Below, piece after piece: positions 28,063 through 40,743 of a stretch of DNA of 64,000 nt (position 1 is its first letter; every line of letters starts with the position of its first letter). The stretch covers positions 1,640,501 to 1,704,500 of the forward strand of contig NC_083387.1 in NCBI RefSeq assembly GCF_031755915.1. The letters are read 5' to 3'. The notes under the pieces were generated by a model, which did not search any database, was not told where the DNA came from, and saw only the letters and a list, made by a program, of their open reading frames with translations. The position numbers and the translations under genes were made by a program. This DNA comes from Ziziphus jujuba (taxonomy: Eukaryota; Streptophyta; Magnoliopsida; Rosales; Rhamnaceae).

Positions 28063-29055
28063 TCAAGCAACGACCTTGCAACTCAAGCCCTTGGGATCCC
28101 ACATCGCAGGAAGAAGAAATTTTCTGCCATTAACACCAAAAGCATTGAAACTGGCTTTGCTTATCCTATCGACAACCAAATTCCCAGGAAATCCAGGATA
28201 AGCTCCTGCTCCAAATATACCTGGACATGCCGTGACGGCCTCCAATGGTGCCAAAGCATCACCTTGGTAATAACCATTCTTGAATGGGTTCGTAGCTGAC
28301 CCTGCAAGAATGGTTGCTATATTTATAACCAATCCATCGGTGCCAACCCCATTGGGTGCCACCAGAGCCTGACCAGGAGGGCCATAGGCTGGAACCGCAT
28401 ATGGCCATGCACACAGACCAGGGCACTGCACCGAAGGGTCCCCAACATGAGCCACAACAACCTTGCTCGTCGTAGATAATACTATGCTGTCGTGGAATCC
28501 ACACGAGCCCATGCAAAACCTCTCCACAATCACATCTTTAGCTGTCAAAACCAAGTATATACCATTTGAATCCAAAGGCAATACTTTTTTTTCGATCTTG
28601 TTGACGACAAAACTGGATATTTGGGCACGCTTTATGTTCTTCCCTAAAGAATATATGTCACTGATTTGTTTGGCGACTCTGACACTAGTTGGGACTGTTT
28701 TCCCAGCGCTGTCTTTGTATGCTCGGCTTGTTTCCCACCATTTTGAGACGGTGGGGGGTCCTTGGCGTGGAAAGGAAGTCTTTGAAGGGTCGAAGGAATT
28801 AAAGAAATCGTTAATGGTGGTTCTATCATTGAGAGAGAAGGAGCCGTACCAAACAAGGTAGACATTGATGGTACTTGAGCTGGTGAGGAGGGGGCCTCCA
28901 TGGTAGTTGAGTATGGCTGATGTTGGGGATAAAGAAAGAGGCTGGCTTTTTTGTGTTTGATTCAATTTCAGCCCATGTGAGCATGAGGCTAAGGCTAAAA
29001 TAATAATGGCGATGAGCGAGAAGAGCAGGGACCTCTTCAGTATCATGTCGGCCAT
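28063..29055 (-). CDS. EXORDIUM-like / phosphate-induced (PHI-1 family) secreted protein
   Basis: A single uninterrupted frame of 330 residues begins at ATG 29055-29053. It starts with a basic then strongly hydrophobic stretch (about residues 7-28, ending near SCSHG), which fits a signal peptide, so the product is likely apoplastic. The body matches the Phi_1 (PF04674) family, including ILNYHGGPLL, INVYLVWYG, the Cys-containing FCMGSCGFHD, CPGLCAWPYAVPAYGPPG and the C-terminal GVNGRKFLLPAMWDPKG. Members such as EXORDIUM link brassinosteroid and carbon status to cell expansion; the biochemical activity is not known. The length and lack of introns are usual for the family. A pseudogene duplicate lies at 58312-59264. 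A TATA box is visible about 90 bp upstream. Confidence 0.93.
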   Translation of the reverse strand: MADMILKRSLLFSLIAIIILALASCSHGLKLNQTQKSQPLSLSPTSAILNYHGGPLLTSSSTINVYLVWYGSFSLNDRTTINDFFNSFDPSKTSFPRQGPPTVSKWWETSRAYKDSAGKTVPTSVRVAKQISDIYSLGKNIKRAQISSFVVNKIEKKVLPLDSNGIYLVLTAKDVIVERFCMGSCGFHDSIVLSTTSKVVVAHVGDPSVQCPGLCAWPYAVPAYGPPGQALVAPNGVGTDGLVINIATILAGSATNPFKNGYYQGDALAPLEAVTACPGIFGAGAYPGFPGNLVVDRISKASFNAFGVNGRKFLLPAMWDPKGLSCKVVA

Positions 29056-29141
29056 ATTCTCAGTTCCAATAATAATATTTTTTGTTCTTTTGAGAATGAA
29101 TATTAATGTTGGTGTGATTCATATGGTTCTAGAGAGTGTCC

Positions 29142-29150
29142 CTTTTTATA
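29142..29150 (-). promoter_or_regulatory. TATA box of the EXORDIUM-like gene
   Basis: On the - strand the sequence reads TATAAAAAGG, about 90 bp before the start codon at 29055. It is conserved in the duplicated copy (about 59351-59360). The distance fits a short 5' untranslated region. Confidence 0.6.
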
Positions 29151-29159
29151 GATGCTAGC

Positions 29160-31159
29160 CAAGTACTACTGCACCAATAATTAGATGGATTTGGGTGAAT
29201 TATTTGTTTTGGAAAATGCCTAACTTCTGACCTTTTTTGGTTCCTAAAAAAATTGACTGAACAAAATTTGTAAGAGAAATGTAGGTTTCATGCATGACGC
29301 ATATATGATAGCTACGTAATAGCAGCTTGATGGATCAATACTAAACTAAGATCCAGCTTTGATTTTCTGAACACGGCATTGGTCTTTGATAATTTAAACT
29401 TTTGAACGCAAAGTAATCCATATGTAAAAAGTGGTTTGATAGAAACTATTTGCTATAGTAATTCATTGGGGTCCAGCACATTAAGGACTTCAAAAAAGGA
29501 TCATTTGATGATAAGCTAGTTACTATTTGAAGAATCTGACCCTACAAGGGATTTGGATCATATAGTTGCAACTTTCAATTATATATGGCACTGGCAAGTA
29601 GTGAAAGCGGACATCCAGATAAGCCTGGAAAGACAAATTCAAGTTGATCGGATAGAGAGAGCAGCAGACTAGTAATGAACTCCCCTATTTAAGAATGTTT
29701 ACTCGAGTTTGTTTACCGACAATTTAAACATACACCACATGATCAGTAAATTTTTGACATGCAACAACTAGTTTTGCTGCCAAACACACATAGAAAGAAT
29801 TAATTAATCATAACAAGTCTTATGCTATGAAGAGTAACGCGGTCTGATATATATATATATATATATATGTATACACAGCACGTATTATGCAGGGCTTATG
29901 CAGCTGGTAATAAACGTCCATTGGCCTCCTTCTATTACAACCTTTTAGTCCCTAATCTTTATCCGGTTTTTTGAACTAATATTGTCATCTGATACAGTGC
30001 AAATCAACCATGTCTTTGGACCCAGCTATCTTTATGAACCCCATGAAATTGATTGGCCACCAAATTATAGTCCTTATATACGAAGAATGGTTGGGATTCT
30101 TGTATATGCACAGCATGTATGAGAATTAATGTCAAATTGCATGGGCTCATGGGGTCCATGTAATTAATGCAAGAGATAAACATATGTAGCTACTTTTCTG
30201 ATGATTGTTTTGTGAAGTAATCTCAACATCGATTGGATATATGTAGGTTCATGCATAAAAAAAAAATATATATATATATATATATGAAATATGAAGCACG
30301 TAAGGATAAGGATGGATGCTTGTAATTTGCCATCCAAGCGCCTCCCCATAGGAACTAGTCAAACAGAACAAGTTTACATTCATCCGTGAGGCTGTATAAT
30401 TAGCTAGATAGCTGCATATATATTCCATGATAGTTGCAACATACCAACCACTATCATTTATTTATCTTTCCCTAAGATGATATTTGTATTCATGCCAATT
30501 TGGCAGACATAGAATTTCCTTAATTTCATGTACATATGTATATATGCATGTATAACCTTGTGGTCATAGACATACAACGGCTTGAATCTGAAAGGAGATA
30601 CGATGGGATAGTCAGACATTGAAGGAAAAACAAGAGGTAAAGATTTAGGCCTTAAATGAAACATTTTTTGTATGGTTTCCTTTAATGTAAAGGAGAATTT
30701 TAACATATATTGCCAGAAAAATACTGGAATATGGCTAAGCACTTTGCCTTGTCAAAAATTAAGTCCATGTATCTTCTTGCTGCTATAATATTCAAAAGAC
30801 AGCCTTTAGAATTGGTTGTGGGTGACCTAACACATGGTTTGTGATCAAGGTTTTTTTTCTACTATAATTGAATGATTTATTTGCATTTAGAGCATATTCA
30901 GCACTAAAATAAAATCAAAATTAGTTTATTGGCTACCGACATTAATCAAAAACTAATTATATATCTTTGAAAAGGACTCAGCTGTAAAAGTAATTATTGG
31001 GTCTAAGACTCTAAGCTGCATAGCTCGTGTGGCTCCAGATCGAGTAGGATGTTTTTGCTATTGCACAAGGCTTGAAAATCCACCAACTTTAAGGAGACCA
31101 ATTCCAACACGTGAACAGGCCCAAGACTAATGGGTGATCCAAACCAAGGAATGCTCTCT
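29160..31159. other. Intergenic region upstream of the EXORDIUM-like gene
   Basis: No gene is recognised. TA microsatellites lie at about 29849-29869 and 30266-30286. The part up to about 30290 recurs at 59280-60440 in the duplicated block. The short open frames at 30164-30742 have no domain. Confidence 0.6.
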
Positions 31160-31168
31160 TTACTTTAA
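31160..31168. repeat. Left target-site duplication of MULE copy 2
   Basis: TTACTTTAA here matches TAACTTTAA at 47742-47750 in eight of nine positions. One extra A separates it from the TIR. Nine-base duplications are standard for Mutator elements. Confidence 0.6.
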
Positions 31169-31169
31169 A

Positions 31170-31270
31170 GGTTTTTTCGAAAACTAGCCATATCACAAAT
31201 CGTTTATTGAAGAATAGGAAAAATTTTTTTCTAAAAAAACAAACAAACTTTTAGGACATCCAAACTAAAA
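31170..31270. repeat. MULE copy 2 left terminal inverted repeat
   Basis: It starts GGTTTTTTCGAAAACTAGCC and carries TTGAAGAATAGGAAAAATTT about 40 bases in. It pairs imperfectly with 47641-47741 inverted, and resembles the right end of copy 1. Confidence 0.75.
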
Positions 31271-31439
31271 TATCCTTTATGACTAATTTGTTTTTTTATA
31301 ATCTTTTTTCCCTACCAAAACACTTATTTTCTCTGCTTTTCCTTTTCCTTTCCTTTTTGAAACACAGCAAGGCCTTCGAACACACTAGAGCTTTACCTTT
31401 CCCTTTCGAAACATATCATTCAAATACAGCTAGGGCTTT

Positions 31440-31830
31440 CCTTTCCCTTTTGAAACAGACCATTTGACCCTACTCACAATTCCTTTCCTCCTATCCATTA
31501 TTGAGGTTGAAGAAGCAACCTCTGTTTTCACAAGTCCAAACTACGAAGCTGAGGACCCAAAAATCTTCCTCCTTTTCCATTGTTGATGCTGCACAGTCCA
31601 ACTTCTTCAAAGGTTAGTTTCGCTCCCTTTTTCTTTTACCCTTTCCCTTTCGAAACACACCATTCGACTCTACTCATAGTTCCTTTCTTCCGATTTGTTA
31701 TTGAGATTGAAGAAGCAACCTCTGCTTTCACAAATCCAAACTAGGAAGCTTAGGACCCAGAAATCTTCCTCCTTTCCCATTGTTTATGCTGTACAGTCCA
31801 ACTTCTTCAAAGGTTAGTTTCGCTCTCTTA
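31440..31830. repeat. Tandem duplication of a MULE leader exon (copy 2)
   Basis: Two units of about 190 bp share GAAGAAGCAACCTCTG, CACAAGTCCAAACTA / CACAAATCCAAACTA and CTTCTTCAAAGGTTAGTTTC. Each ends in a plausible donor (AAAG|GTTAGT) on the + strand, the direction of the DUF1985 gene. It is the homologue of 21620-21990. Confidence 0.75.
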
Positions 31831-32063
31831 TTATTATTTATTTTTGACCTTCACTTTAACGTCTCTGCCTATTCCCTATAAAAACTTTCAATTTGATTCC
31901 GCTTCTCAACTGAGTTTTTGTTTTCCTTATTATTCCCTCTTCATTTTTATACATTATGTACCAAAAAAGTGGTTTTTTTTTTGGGTAGATTTTTTTTTTT
32001 TTTGGGTTTTATAGGTTTGATAAGGAAAAAAGTTTTCTACATATAATAGATAAATAGACGTTG

Positions 32064-32189
32064 ATGTCTATGTCTGATAAGGAGATCTCCAGCGTCGGCA
32101 TTAGTGGTGGTGGTGGTGAAGGTGGTGGTGGGTGTGGAGGTGATGATGGTGATGAAGACGACGATGAGAGTGGTTGTGTTTGTGTCTGA
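32064..32189 (+). CDS. Small conserved Gly/Asp-rich open frame in the MULE leader (copy 2)
   Basis: A 41-codon frame runs from ATG 32064 to TGA 32187-32189. The peptide begins MSMSDKEISS, followed by Gly-rich and Asp/Glu-rich segments. It is the same length and frame as 21256-21381, differing at a few positions. It lies about 3.1 kb upstream of the DUF1985 start on the same strand. There is no known family. The alternative is a GGT/GAT simple repeat that happens to stay open. Confidence 0.3.
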   Translation: MSMSDKEISSVGISGGGGEGGGGCGGDDGDEDDDESGCVCV

Positions 32190-34930
32190 TATGGTTCTGA
32201 GGGCATTTTGTTTTGGATAACATGCCTAAATATTTGATGTTGACTGTTTCATTTTATTGTGTAAGTTGGTGCCAATTACTCTTTCTAGTCTAGCCCACAT
32301 GGTGATGATTTGAGGAAGGGAATTCATCAGTGCTACGCATATATAATTGGGAAGTAGTGTGAAATTGAAATGGTTAGGGTGTTCTATAGGCATTTGGCAT
32401 GTTTTTCTCCAAGTACCTGAATAAATTTTTAGATGTGCAACTCATCATTTATAGTTGAAGCATATAGGTGAAGAAATCATTCCTTTACTCTCTACAGGCC
32501 CTTAGCAGATACCATAAGTTGATTTTAAAAGCTTGATATGCATAATATTATTCTTGGTCCATGGATTTCTTTATTTCTAGTTCTAGGAAACCTTTTCTTG
32601 ATTTTTGTGGGAGACAAAGCAAACACATGTAGCTATTAATGAGATATTTTCTTGAGTATGAGAAGATTTTGATTGCTAAAATCACCATAAGAGTATCTTA
32701 TAGAAAATTATTTCCGCTTGCTTAAGCATGTAAACTTTCTAGTTTAACAATGCAAGGAAGATCTAGTTGTTTATTGATTTTTTGAATAGCTTTTTGTTGT
32801 GTATCTGCAATTATAATATGCATGTCTTTTATAAACTTAAGAGGTTATGCAAACAGGATGCCGTTTAGAAATTAACTTCTATGCAAACAGGATGTCGTTT
32901 AGAAATTAACTTCTTTATATTTCTGTGGCTTAAATTCAGATTTGGTTTAAAAATACATGTATAGAAGAAAAAAAAAGGTTAAATAAGTTGCAAATATGGT
33001 TTTTGCTCTTAGAAAACTGTATGTATATGGGATTGTCGATCATGTAATTTTAATTGGTTTTTCTGAATTAGTAACCTGTTCTAATTTAATTCATGAATTG
33101 TAGGTGTATTATATCATTGAAATTGCCTGTCATTGTTGTGGTCAATACCTTTGGGGTCTAGCCTACATGTTTTGTTCTCTACTTTTCTGGGATTCATTGA
33201 GCATACGTTGAAAAACACATAACTTGTTGGACTTCCTCTGGCCTTTCCTACCAAGTGACTCTCAGCTTCTCACAAGGTTCAAGATGATGCTTCCCCCGTT
33301 TAATGAATTTTGCTTCAAGCTCAAACATTCAATTATAGAAGACCATTTATTCAACAACAACGACAAAAAAAGAAAAAAAAAAGAATAATGGACGATCATT
33401 AAATTTCTTGATGTGTTTTAGTTTAGGAGGGCATATAGAAAATGCACCAAAAATTACTGCAACAAGAAAAAGAAAAAAAAAAAAAAAAGGAGTAGAGCTG
33501 GGCAGCAAGCAAATAGCTAAAGAAAGTTCAAAGCATAATATTTAGTTACATAAGCAATTTCAAAGATCCCTATATAAGAGCATAAGATTACAAATGAAAA
33601 ACTCTCAAGTACAAGGATTTAACCAGAGAACTTATTCTTACATCAACACTGAAACATTGAAATTCCTCACAATATTATTTACAATGTCATTTATCTTTTT
33701 ATCTTTTATTCTCTTTCCCTGTTATAAAGAGTTCTGCTGAAACATATAATGAAATTTAACTTTTCATGCATAAGTTGATTGTTTTTGTGTCTTTATGGTA
33801 GCATGTTGCAAAGGATGGTTATAAATTTTTCGACTTCCTAGTACTGCTCTTTTATTATTAATTCTTTATAAGTTGATTTTTGACAAATGACCATAGAGTA
33901 CAGGAGGTGAGGAGTTGTCAATGAAACTATCAGTTGCTCTTCGATGTTGTCTTTTTGGTGGTAAAAGTGGAGCCGATTATTCTCATTACACTGAAAAAGT
34001 GACCATAAAATTTCCTTTTCACATATGCATTTTTTCAACTGGAAATATGTATGAATTGTGTATTACATTTATTTTTCTACCCCTGTTGATCTTATATAGA
34101 GGTTGTTGTAATTTGTCTTCAAGTGCTAGAATTTCCCTTTCATCTTTAGTAGTTGTCAAAGGAAAGATTTGTTGGGATCCTTACTAATATTGATTTTCTA
34201 TATTTTTCAGCATTGGAGGAGCAAATGATGGATCGAGCAGAAAATTGAAGCACAAAATTTGCCATCATTAGAGTTACAAGTGTTTGCTGAGAAAATTACA
34301 CACACATTTACAGAGATATCAAAAGATATATATATATATATATAAATTGATAGAGAAGCATTGGTGGCAGTTTGTCCCCCATTAATGTAAGTTGCTTCTC
34401 TGAACAAAACAGAAAAAATGTTGCAAACTAATTTCGCTTTAATGCAATGAACTAATATGAGAACCTTTATTGTGCTGTATTGAATGGTTTTTCAGAATTG
34501 TTGATAATTTCCATAATGGATTATTTTAGAGATGATAAGTAATCGCTTTATAAATTGCTCAATTTTGAACCTTTGTCATTATGAACTATGCTTATAATAT
34601 TGTGTTATTTGGTGTGACGGAAATGTTTGTGTTGCATGATTAGAATGTGAAATGTGAAATTAAATTATTATGAAGTTGTGTTTTTATTTGAATTTAATAG
34701 GAGGTTTGAATGTGAAACCATAATGATTAATATGTGTTAGAACCATAGGTTATACTTAGGAAGCAATGTCACATGTGCATGGTTGGTTTGTTGCCTAATG
34801 TATAATGTACACTAATATATAGAAGATATTTTAGCTTTTAAATCCACATATGCCTTGGTTCGAAAAGTTTCTTTAGCCATTTTCATTATAGTTTTGCACA
34901 AATCCAATTAGGTGTATGTCATTTGTAGGT
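32190..34930. other. MULE copy 2 leader region
   Basis: This is non-coding and similar to 19322-21255 inverted. A segment of about 430 bp (about 33225-33660) has no obvious match in copy 1; it contains A-rich tracts at about 33366-33385 and 33470-33490 and may be a small later insertion. A TA tract lies at about 34328-34344. No gene is seen. Confidence 0.5.
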
Positions 34931-35118
34931 TCTGGAAAATTTTTTCCTCCAGGCGGAAAATTTTGCCTCCAGGCGGAAAAAAGTTTCCTTGTATCAAAAA
35001 AAACGTTTCCTCCTGTTGGAAAGAAATTTCCTCCCAGCGGAAAGCATTTTCCTCCTTTTGGAAATTATTTTCCTCCTGTCGGAAAGAAAATTTTCTCTCG
35101 GCGGAAAACAGATTCCTC
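34931..35118. repeat. Array of near-palindromic TTTTCC-GGAAAA units (MULE copy 2, before DUF1985)
   Basis: About eight units such as TTTTTCCTCCAGGCGGAAAA occur in close succession about 200 bp upstream of the DUF1985 start codon (35310). The open frames through it are a consequence of the repeat. It corresponds to 19211-19321. Confidence 0.85.
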
Positions 35119-35309
35119 TAGTTCAAAAATTGTTTCCAATAGATTCATAAATATCTTTTTGTTCTAAACTTTCAAATTGTAATTGTTTGGCGGAATTTTC
35201 GTTAGATTTTTATTTTTTTCTATTTAATATGTTTTTGGTCCTTTCGATTTTGCTGTCCATATGCAAGCCATATGTAATTATTTGTTAGTTGTATTTGATT
35301 TGCAGACAA

Positions 35310-36705
35310 ATGGATTCAGAATACCATCGAAGGTTTTAGGACTCAGAGATATTGAGGGCAAAGGTTAATTGTAAATCGAACTTCTGGAAATCCGTGTCGG
35401 ATATTAAGTTCAAGATGACTCCAGTTCAAATAAAGAAGTTCGAGGATAGCTGTTTTGGCAACTTTTTGAAGGCCAATGAGATACAATGTAGTGGCCACAT
35501 CGTCAATAATATGTTGTATAGGCAGTGTGTTTGTGACGACAAGGATTCTATGGTATTTAATTTTGGAGGGTGTGGTGCTAGATTTACGTGGAGAGACTTC
35601 GCTACAATTACAGGTCTACAGTTTGGTTACGAACCCAATAGGCGGGTTAACATCTTTACGCGTATTAGTGACACGTATTTTGGCGGCGGTTTCATGACTG
35701 CACAGTGTCACGATAATGATGAAGCCGACGATGATAGATTGAAGTTGGTTTTATTATATTTCCTAGAGACAGTTCTTCTAGGCAAAGAAAGCATGGCCAC
35801 CGCACCCTATAATCACTTGGAGATGGTAGACAATTTAGAGTACTTCAATAACTATTCATGGGATACTTTGTCATACACCACCACTATTAGATTGTTGAAG
35901 AGTGTTTTTTAGCATAGAGAGTCCATGGCTTTAAACAAGTCAAAGAGTTATAGTGTTTGTGGGTTTCCTTTGGCTTTCATGATAAATTTATTACACTATT
36001 ATTTAAAGTTTGTTACACTTTTATTTATGGTGTGTATTTCTTTACTTATTCATTATTAATTTATTGTTTGACAGATTTGGAGTTTTGAGACAATTCCTTC
36101 GTTAGGTCAAGCATTTGGAAAAAAGTTGCTGGACGTGGCATTCCCTCGAATTCTTAATTAGCATATTTCACAAGTACCAAGATTTGAGAAGGCCACTGAA
36201 CTCATCGATCATCGTGATGTAAGTATATGAGTTCTTCCACTTATATATATATATATATATAAATATACATTCCAACTTAGTTATATTATTTATAGACTTT
36301 TGCAGTATTTGTAGTAATATTAGTATTACTTAATAATCACTTGATGATAATCCATTTTGTCTTTTGCAGTATCCCATTCACGGCTTAATGAATGTAATTG
36401 AATTTGAGCGTGCATATATTAGCAAAATTGCATGGGACGTACATCATGATATTACTCCATACAGTGTTGCACCTGTTGTTGGAGACAAGCCACCACAGGG
36501 AAGTCATGGTGAAAGAGATGAAGGTGTTTCACTTACAAGTAGTGGAAGAAGTAAGAAACGAAAACAGGCATCTGTGGAAAGTAAGGGTAAAGGAGGGAGG
36601 TGGCGAATGGAAGATAAGTCGACAGACCAGCCTTCATCATCAACTGCGGGAGTTGCTGCTCATGTTCGTGTTAAACCATCGACTCCATCCCAACCTCCAT
36701 GTTAG
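35310..36705 (+). pseudogene. MULE-borne DUF1985 gene, N-terminal part (copy 2)
   Basis: A likely splice acceptor (TTTGCAG) is followed by ATG 35310. The DUF1985 frame runs to 35912 and is collinear with 19175-18570 of copy 1. Stops are TAG 35337-35339 (Trp in copy 1) and TAG 35910-35912 (Glu in copy 1). About 33-36 bp are deleted near 35686, removing the KRKVTNSEITEA region. The donor after about 35980 is GT to AT. The second exon (about 36076-36219) has another Trp-to-stop. The third exon, from 36370, carries the basic KKRKQ stretch and is cut by the LTR inserted at 36700. In copy 1 this protein continues into a Ulp1 protease; no protease core was found in copy 2. Confidence 0.82.
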
Positions 36706-39700
36706 GACCCGTCCAAAATTCTTCACTGGAACCCTAGACAAGCCCTGATCCCAAAGAAATCCTACCGGACCTTCCAATGAAAAATCCGGCAGAACCTCCC
36801 CTAAGGGTTGGACTTACCACAAATTTCTTGCACTGAAAACACACTTCTATATACATCCCCTTATTCCTCCCACATTACTACAATTTAATTCCATAAATTT
36901 GCAGCACTCCAAATGAATAACAGTAAATCAGTGCATAATTAATAACTAAATGTCCAATACAGTATACAGAGGATTATACAAATAAATGTGGAATTAATAT
37001 AATGTCAGATAAAGAAGCAATATAAAATGGAGAGGAAAAAGGAAAGAAATGCTTCTTGGACTTTCGGCAATGAACTGAGACGTCGGGCTCGCCCCGGACG
37101 ATCAACGTCTCCCAATCCTTGACCTAGGGGAACGGAATTTAAAAAAATATGAGATGCTAATCATCTCAGTGAGTGACCCTAACTATTGTATAATTATAAA
37201 GCCACGATAATTATAGTACACTTGATTAATTAAGAATAAATAAATAAATAATTAATAATTAATTGGAAAATAATAATTTCTCTCAAAACCCTCACCATTT
37301 ACTCCGTTGGTAAGGTTCCCCTGTTAAAACCTTTTCACAAAACCCAATCTTTTATACCCCAAAAATCTCAAGGAAAACAATTCGTCAATAAATTTCAAAT
37401 AAAATACAAGAATTTAAGGATCCAAATTATAATGGAAATAAAGAATAAAACATCATTGGATACCATAAATAAAATCATAAATAATACTTATATTAAAGAA
37501 ATTTGGCATAAGAACAAAAAAAATAAACCCAATATATAAATTATAAAATTTATTGTTTAAATCAAGGAAATAACCAAAGGAATATTTTAAATCAATTTAA
37601 ACATCTATATAAAACAATTGATAAAAAATATAATAGAATTTATTTTAAAATATCAATCGATTTAAATGATAAAATCAAGACAAATAACTCTTAAACATTA
37701 ATGAGAATAGGTAATAAAATTACGATAACAATTCCATAAAATTTGTGTAAAGCTTTAAATTTAAATAAATAATAAAAACAACGATTTATACAACATATAC
37801 AATGTACCATACGATGTACCAATCTGTAAACCGTGGGATACACCCACCTCACGACCCTCAATATATGAAAGGTGTCATGGAAATAATAAATAACCGTCGG
37901 GACGTATCCAACCTCACGGTCCGTGGCAATAATAAACCGTTGGATGATACCAACCTCACGGCACCGTGGTAATAATAATAAACCGTCGGATAAACCCGAC
38001 CTCACAGTCCGTGGTAATAATGGATAACCGTTGGATGAAACCAACCTCACGGCACCGTGGTAAACCCAGCACTTTGTAATATAATACTGAACCAAACTCT
38101 GGTACTATATGGTACATCAATTAAAAATAACCGATACAGTATCCTACTGTATCATAATCATAATTTAATTGTCAAGTTCAACCGCTTGTTTAAATATTTC
38201 AAAATTTTTAAATCGTCATTTCATACGAAAATCAGAAATATCATAGTGAAATATATTCACCATAAATCAATTTTCTAAACCCATAAAATTCTTAAAATAT
38301 TTGAACATGCTTAAAATCATAAAATTTTCCATCTGCTTCTAAAATAAATCATTTCTAAAATGATTTAAAATCCCAAATTAAATACCAAAATATTTAACTA
38401 CTCGAAGTTCACTTACAAACCCATTAGAATTTAAAACCATTAATATATTGCCAAACCTTACATAAAATGACAACTCATATTTAATAAGGCAAATATTTTT
38501 ATATGCATAATCCAAACATTCAATCAAATAGTATATAAGCCAAATTATTCGAACACATATATATTATATTATACCCCAAAACAATTTTTAAAACTAATAA
38601 GCATAGCAATAATTAAAATAAATCAAATCACAATTCTTTAAATTTCCAAATATATTCTTTTGGCACCAAAACATATATTAAAAACATTATAAATTAGCAA
38701 TACAATTTATCTGGAAATTCTCTTAATATCAAATACATAAAACATATTTATCAAATATTTAATTATGAGATATTTCAACAACGAAATTTTGATAAAATTT
38801 ACCAAAATCTCAAATTCCTTAGAACCAACATATTTTATGATGCCCAAATATTTAATTCCATTCAATTTTGGCATCAAAAAAATTCCAAATATAAATTTAC
38901 TAAATATTCAACACATCAAACATATTTTCAAATAACCAATTAGAACAAAATATATATATTTTAACATCCCAAAATAATTTTGAAGGTGGGTCACTCACCT
39001 CGAGCACGAAATTAACCCAAGATCCTCCATGGGATCAATTCCATGACGTACACGTGCTCCTAGAACAACAATATTACACAACTCAAATAAATTAATATTT
39101 TATTCGGATAAATAATACCCGGTACCCGGGGGATCTAACACAAACGTTAACCAAAATTGACGAGTAATATACCGAATCGAAGCTTATGGAACGAGGATCA
39201 CATTACCGGCCTCCATTGACCCCAATTCCGCCGGTGGTGGCCGAAATTTGCCCGGGAAGTACCGGCCGAATTTCATCTCCCCATAACTCTCGAACCACTT
39301 CGAATTTAAACAATTGGAGGTCATATTTGAACTCAGAGGACCCAAAATAGGGGGAAAGGGATGGCAATTCGGACTGGGTTGGCCGGAAACGGCAAGAATC
39401 GCTGGAAAAACTCAACCCGCCGCCGCCGACTTCACCGGCCCGATCTGGGCACGTCCAGTGGCATCTGGCCGGGAAACTTAGAGGTCGAGGTCGCCGGGAA
39501 CTGGGCTTCACTGGTGGCTGGCGGGTGTGGCCGTCCGGTGGCCGAAAACGGAGAAACAGCGAGGGCCCGAGAGGAAAAAAGGAAAGGAAAGGAAGAAGAA
39601 GAAGAAAGCTTCCGGGGGGGGTTTCCCATGTGGGAGAAGGAAAAAAAAAAGAAAAAAAAAAGAAAAGAAAAAGAAAGAAAAAAGAAAAGAAAATAAAATA

Positions 39701-40235
39701 ATATTATGATATAAAATAATAATAAAATAAAATGATATTTAACCATAGTTGACATGTGGCATCTCACCATTGTGACACATGGCACCTTTTATTAAGTCAC
39801 ACGTGGCACACGGTTCACATATTTAAAAATATTATTAAAATAATACTGTATTTGAAAAAATCTACAGGTCCATAACTTTCAAACCACATGTCCAAATCGA
39901 ACGTACCGCTAGTCTATGAACTTGTATCGATGAGTACTTCACAACCATCCATGAGTCAAAGCTCAACTTTGCATGAATAAAAAGTCAACTCCGGCACCCC
40001 TTTGACAGTTTGGACCTCAGCTTATTTTGCTCATAACTTTCAAACCATAGCTCCGTATTCAACGTGCTACTAGTCTACGAACTCGTGCCAACGTGTACTT
40101 CATAACGGTACCTCAGTCAACCTAGAATTCCATCCGAGTCAAAAAGTCAACTTTTGACCTCTTTGATCAACGATCAACGGTCATAGTCAACGGTCAACGG
40201 TCAACCTCGATCAAAGTTGGAAAATTTCCGTTGTA
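36700..40235 (-). mobile_element. Solo LTR A, Ty3/Gypsy (probably Tekay/Del-like), about 3.5 kb
   Basis: On the + strand it begins TGTTAGGACCCGTCC and aligns along its length with LTR B (44035-47314). Shared landmarks are CCGGCAGAACCTCCCCTAAG, ACTCACCTCGAGCACG, CCCAAGATC-TCCATGGGATC and TTCATAACG/TTCGTAACGGTACCTC near the end. The final about 20 bp (GGGACGGGGTGTTACA side) are missing, so the target duplication cannot be scored. It contains no polyprotein, hence the solo LTR call. It interrupts the DUF1985 gene tail. Open frames at 39203-39785 are GC-rich LTR sequence, not genes. Family assignment is inference from LTR length and the TGTAACACCCCGTCCC end of LTR B. Confidence 0.75.
37880..38065. 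repeat. Tandem repeat inside LTR A
   Basis: About four units of 40-50 bp are built on AAACCGTYGGATGA, ACCAACCTCACGGCACCGTGG and AATAATAA spacers. The CACGGCACCGTGG core is self-complementary. LTR B has a different, shorter sequence at the matching place (about 45040-45300), so this is a variable LTR region. Confidence 0.75.
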
Positions 40236-40289
40236 TGAATGTTTATCTTTTTTATTATTGCAACTGCTAATCATTATTGTTTCTTTTAG

Positions 40290-40691
40290 ATACCTTTGAG
40301 ATAGAGATTAACTATCCTTGAAGGTGAAGTGGCTAATGTACGGCAAGACGTTAAGGATTTAAGAATTGGCATGCTTAGAGAGTTTGCAAGTTTGGAGACC
40401 AAGCTTGATAAGTTAATGAAGCACCAAAGAGTGGGAGTTGGTGCTGACGATTTAGGAGATGGGATGGCAATGGACGTTGAAGGAGATGAAAAGAAAGAAG
40501 AGTTTGGTCCCGATGCGACCCTCGTTGATAGACAATCACGTCCATCCGTTGTAGCCGATGCAGGATCAAGTGTTGAGATTATCGAGAAAGTGTCTCCATC
40601 AAAGTTTCCGGTCAGGAGACATGCAAGAAAGGTAGCAGCTGCTAAGCAAAGTATAGATATTGGGAGGCGGGATATTATCAAAACATATTAA
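40290..40691 (+). pseudogene. Tail of the MULE DUF1985-type gene (copy 2), coiled-coil segment
   Basis: After the LTR, a frame from about 40318 to TAA 40689-40691 encodes a heptad-like segment (EVANVRQDVKDLRIGMLREF, then LETKLDKLMKH) and a charged tail ending GRRDIIKTY. It ends about 50 bp from the end of the convergent mudrA gene. Linkers of this kind occur in plant DUF1985 transposon proteins. In copy 1 this segment is absent and a protease core is present instead, so the two copies are different deletion derivatives. Confidence 0.55.
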
Positions 40692-40743
40692 ACCACCGCA
40701 TTATCAAAATAATTATCAAAACATATTAAACCATAACACTAAA

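Noticed and set aside
39203..39785. GC-rich open frames in LTR A (also 46360-46897 in LTR B)
   Set aside because: They overlap on both strands, are low complexity (Arg/Gly, poly-Lys) and lie wholly inside LTRs with no shared frame between A and B.
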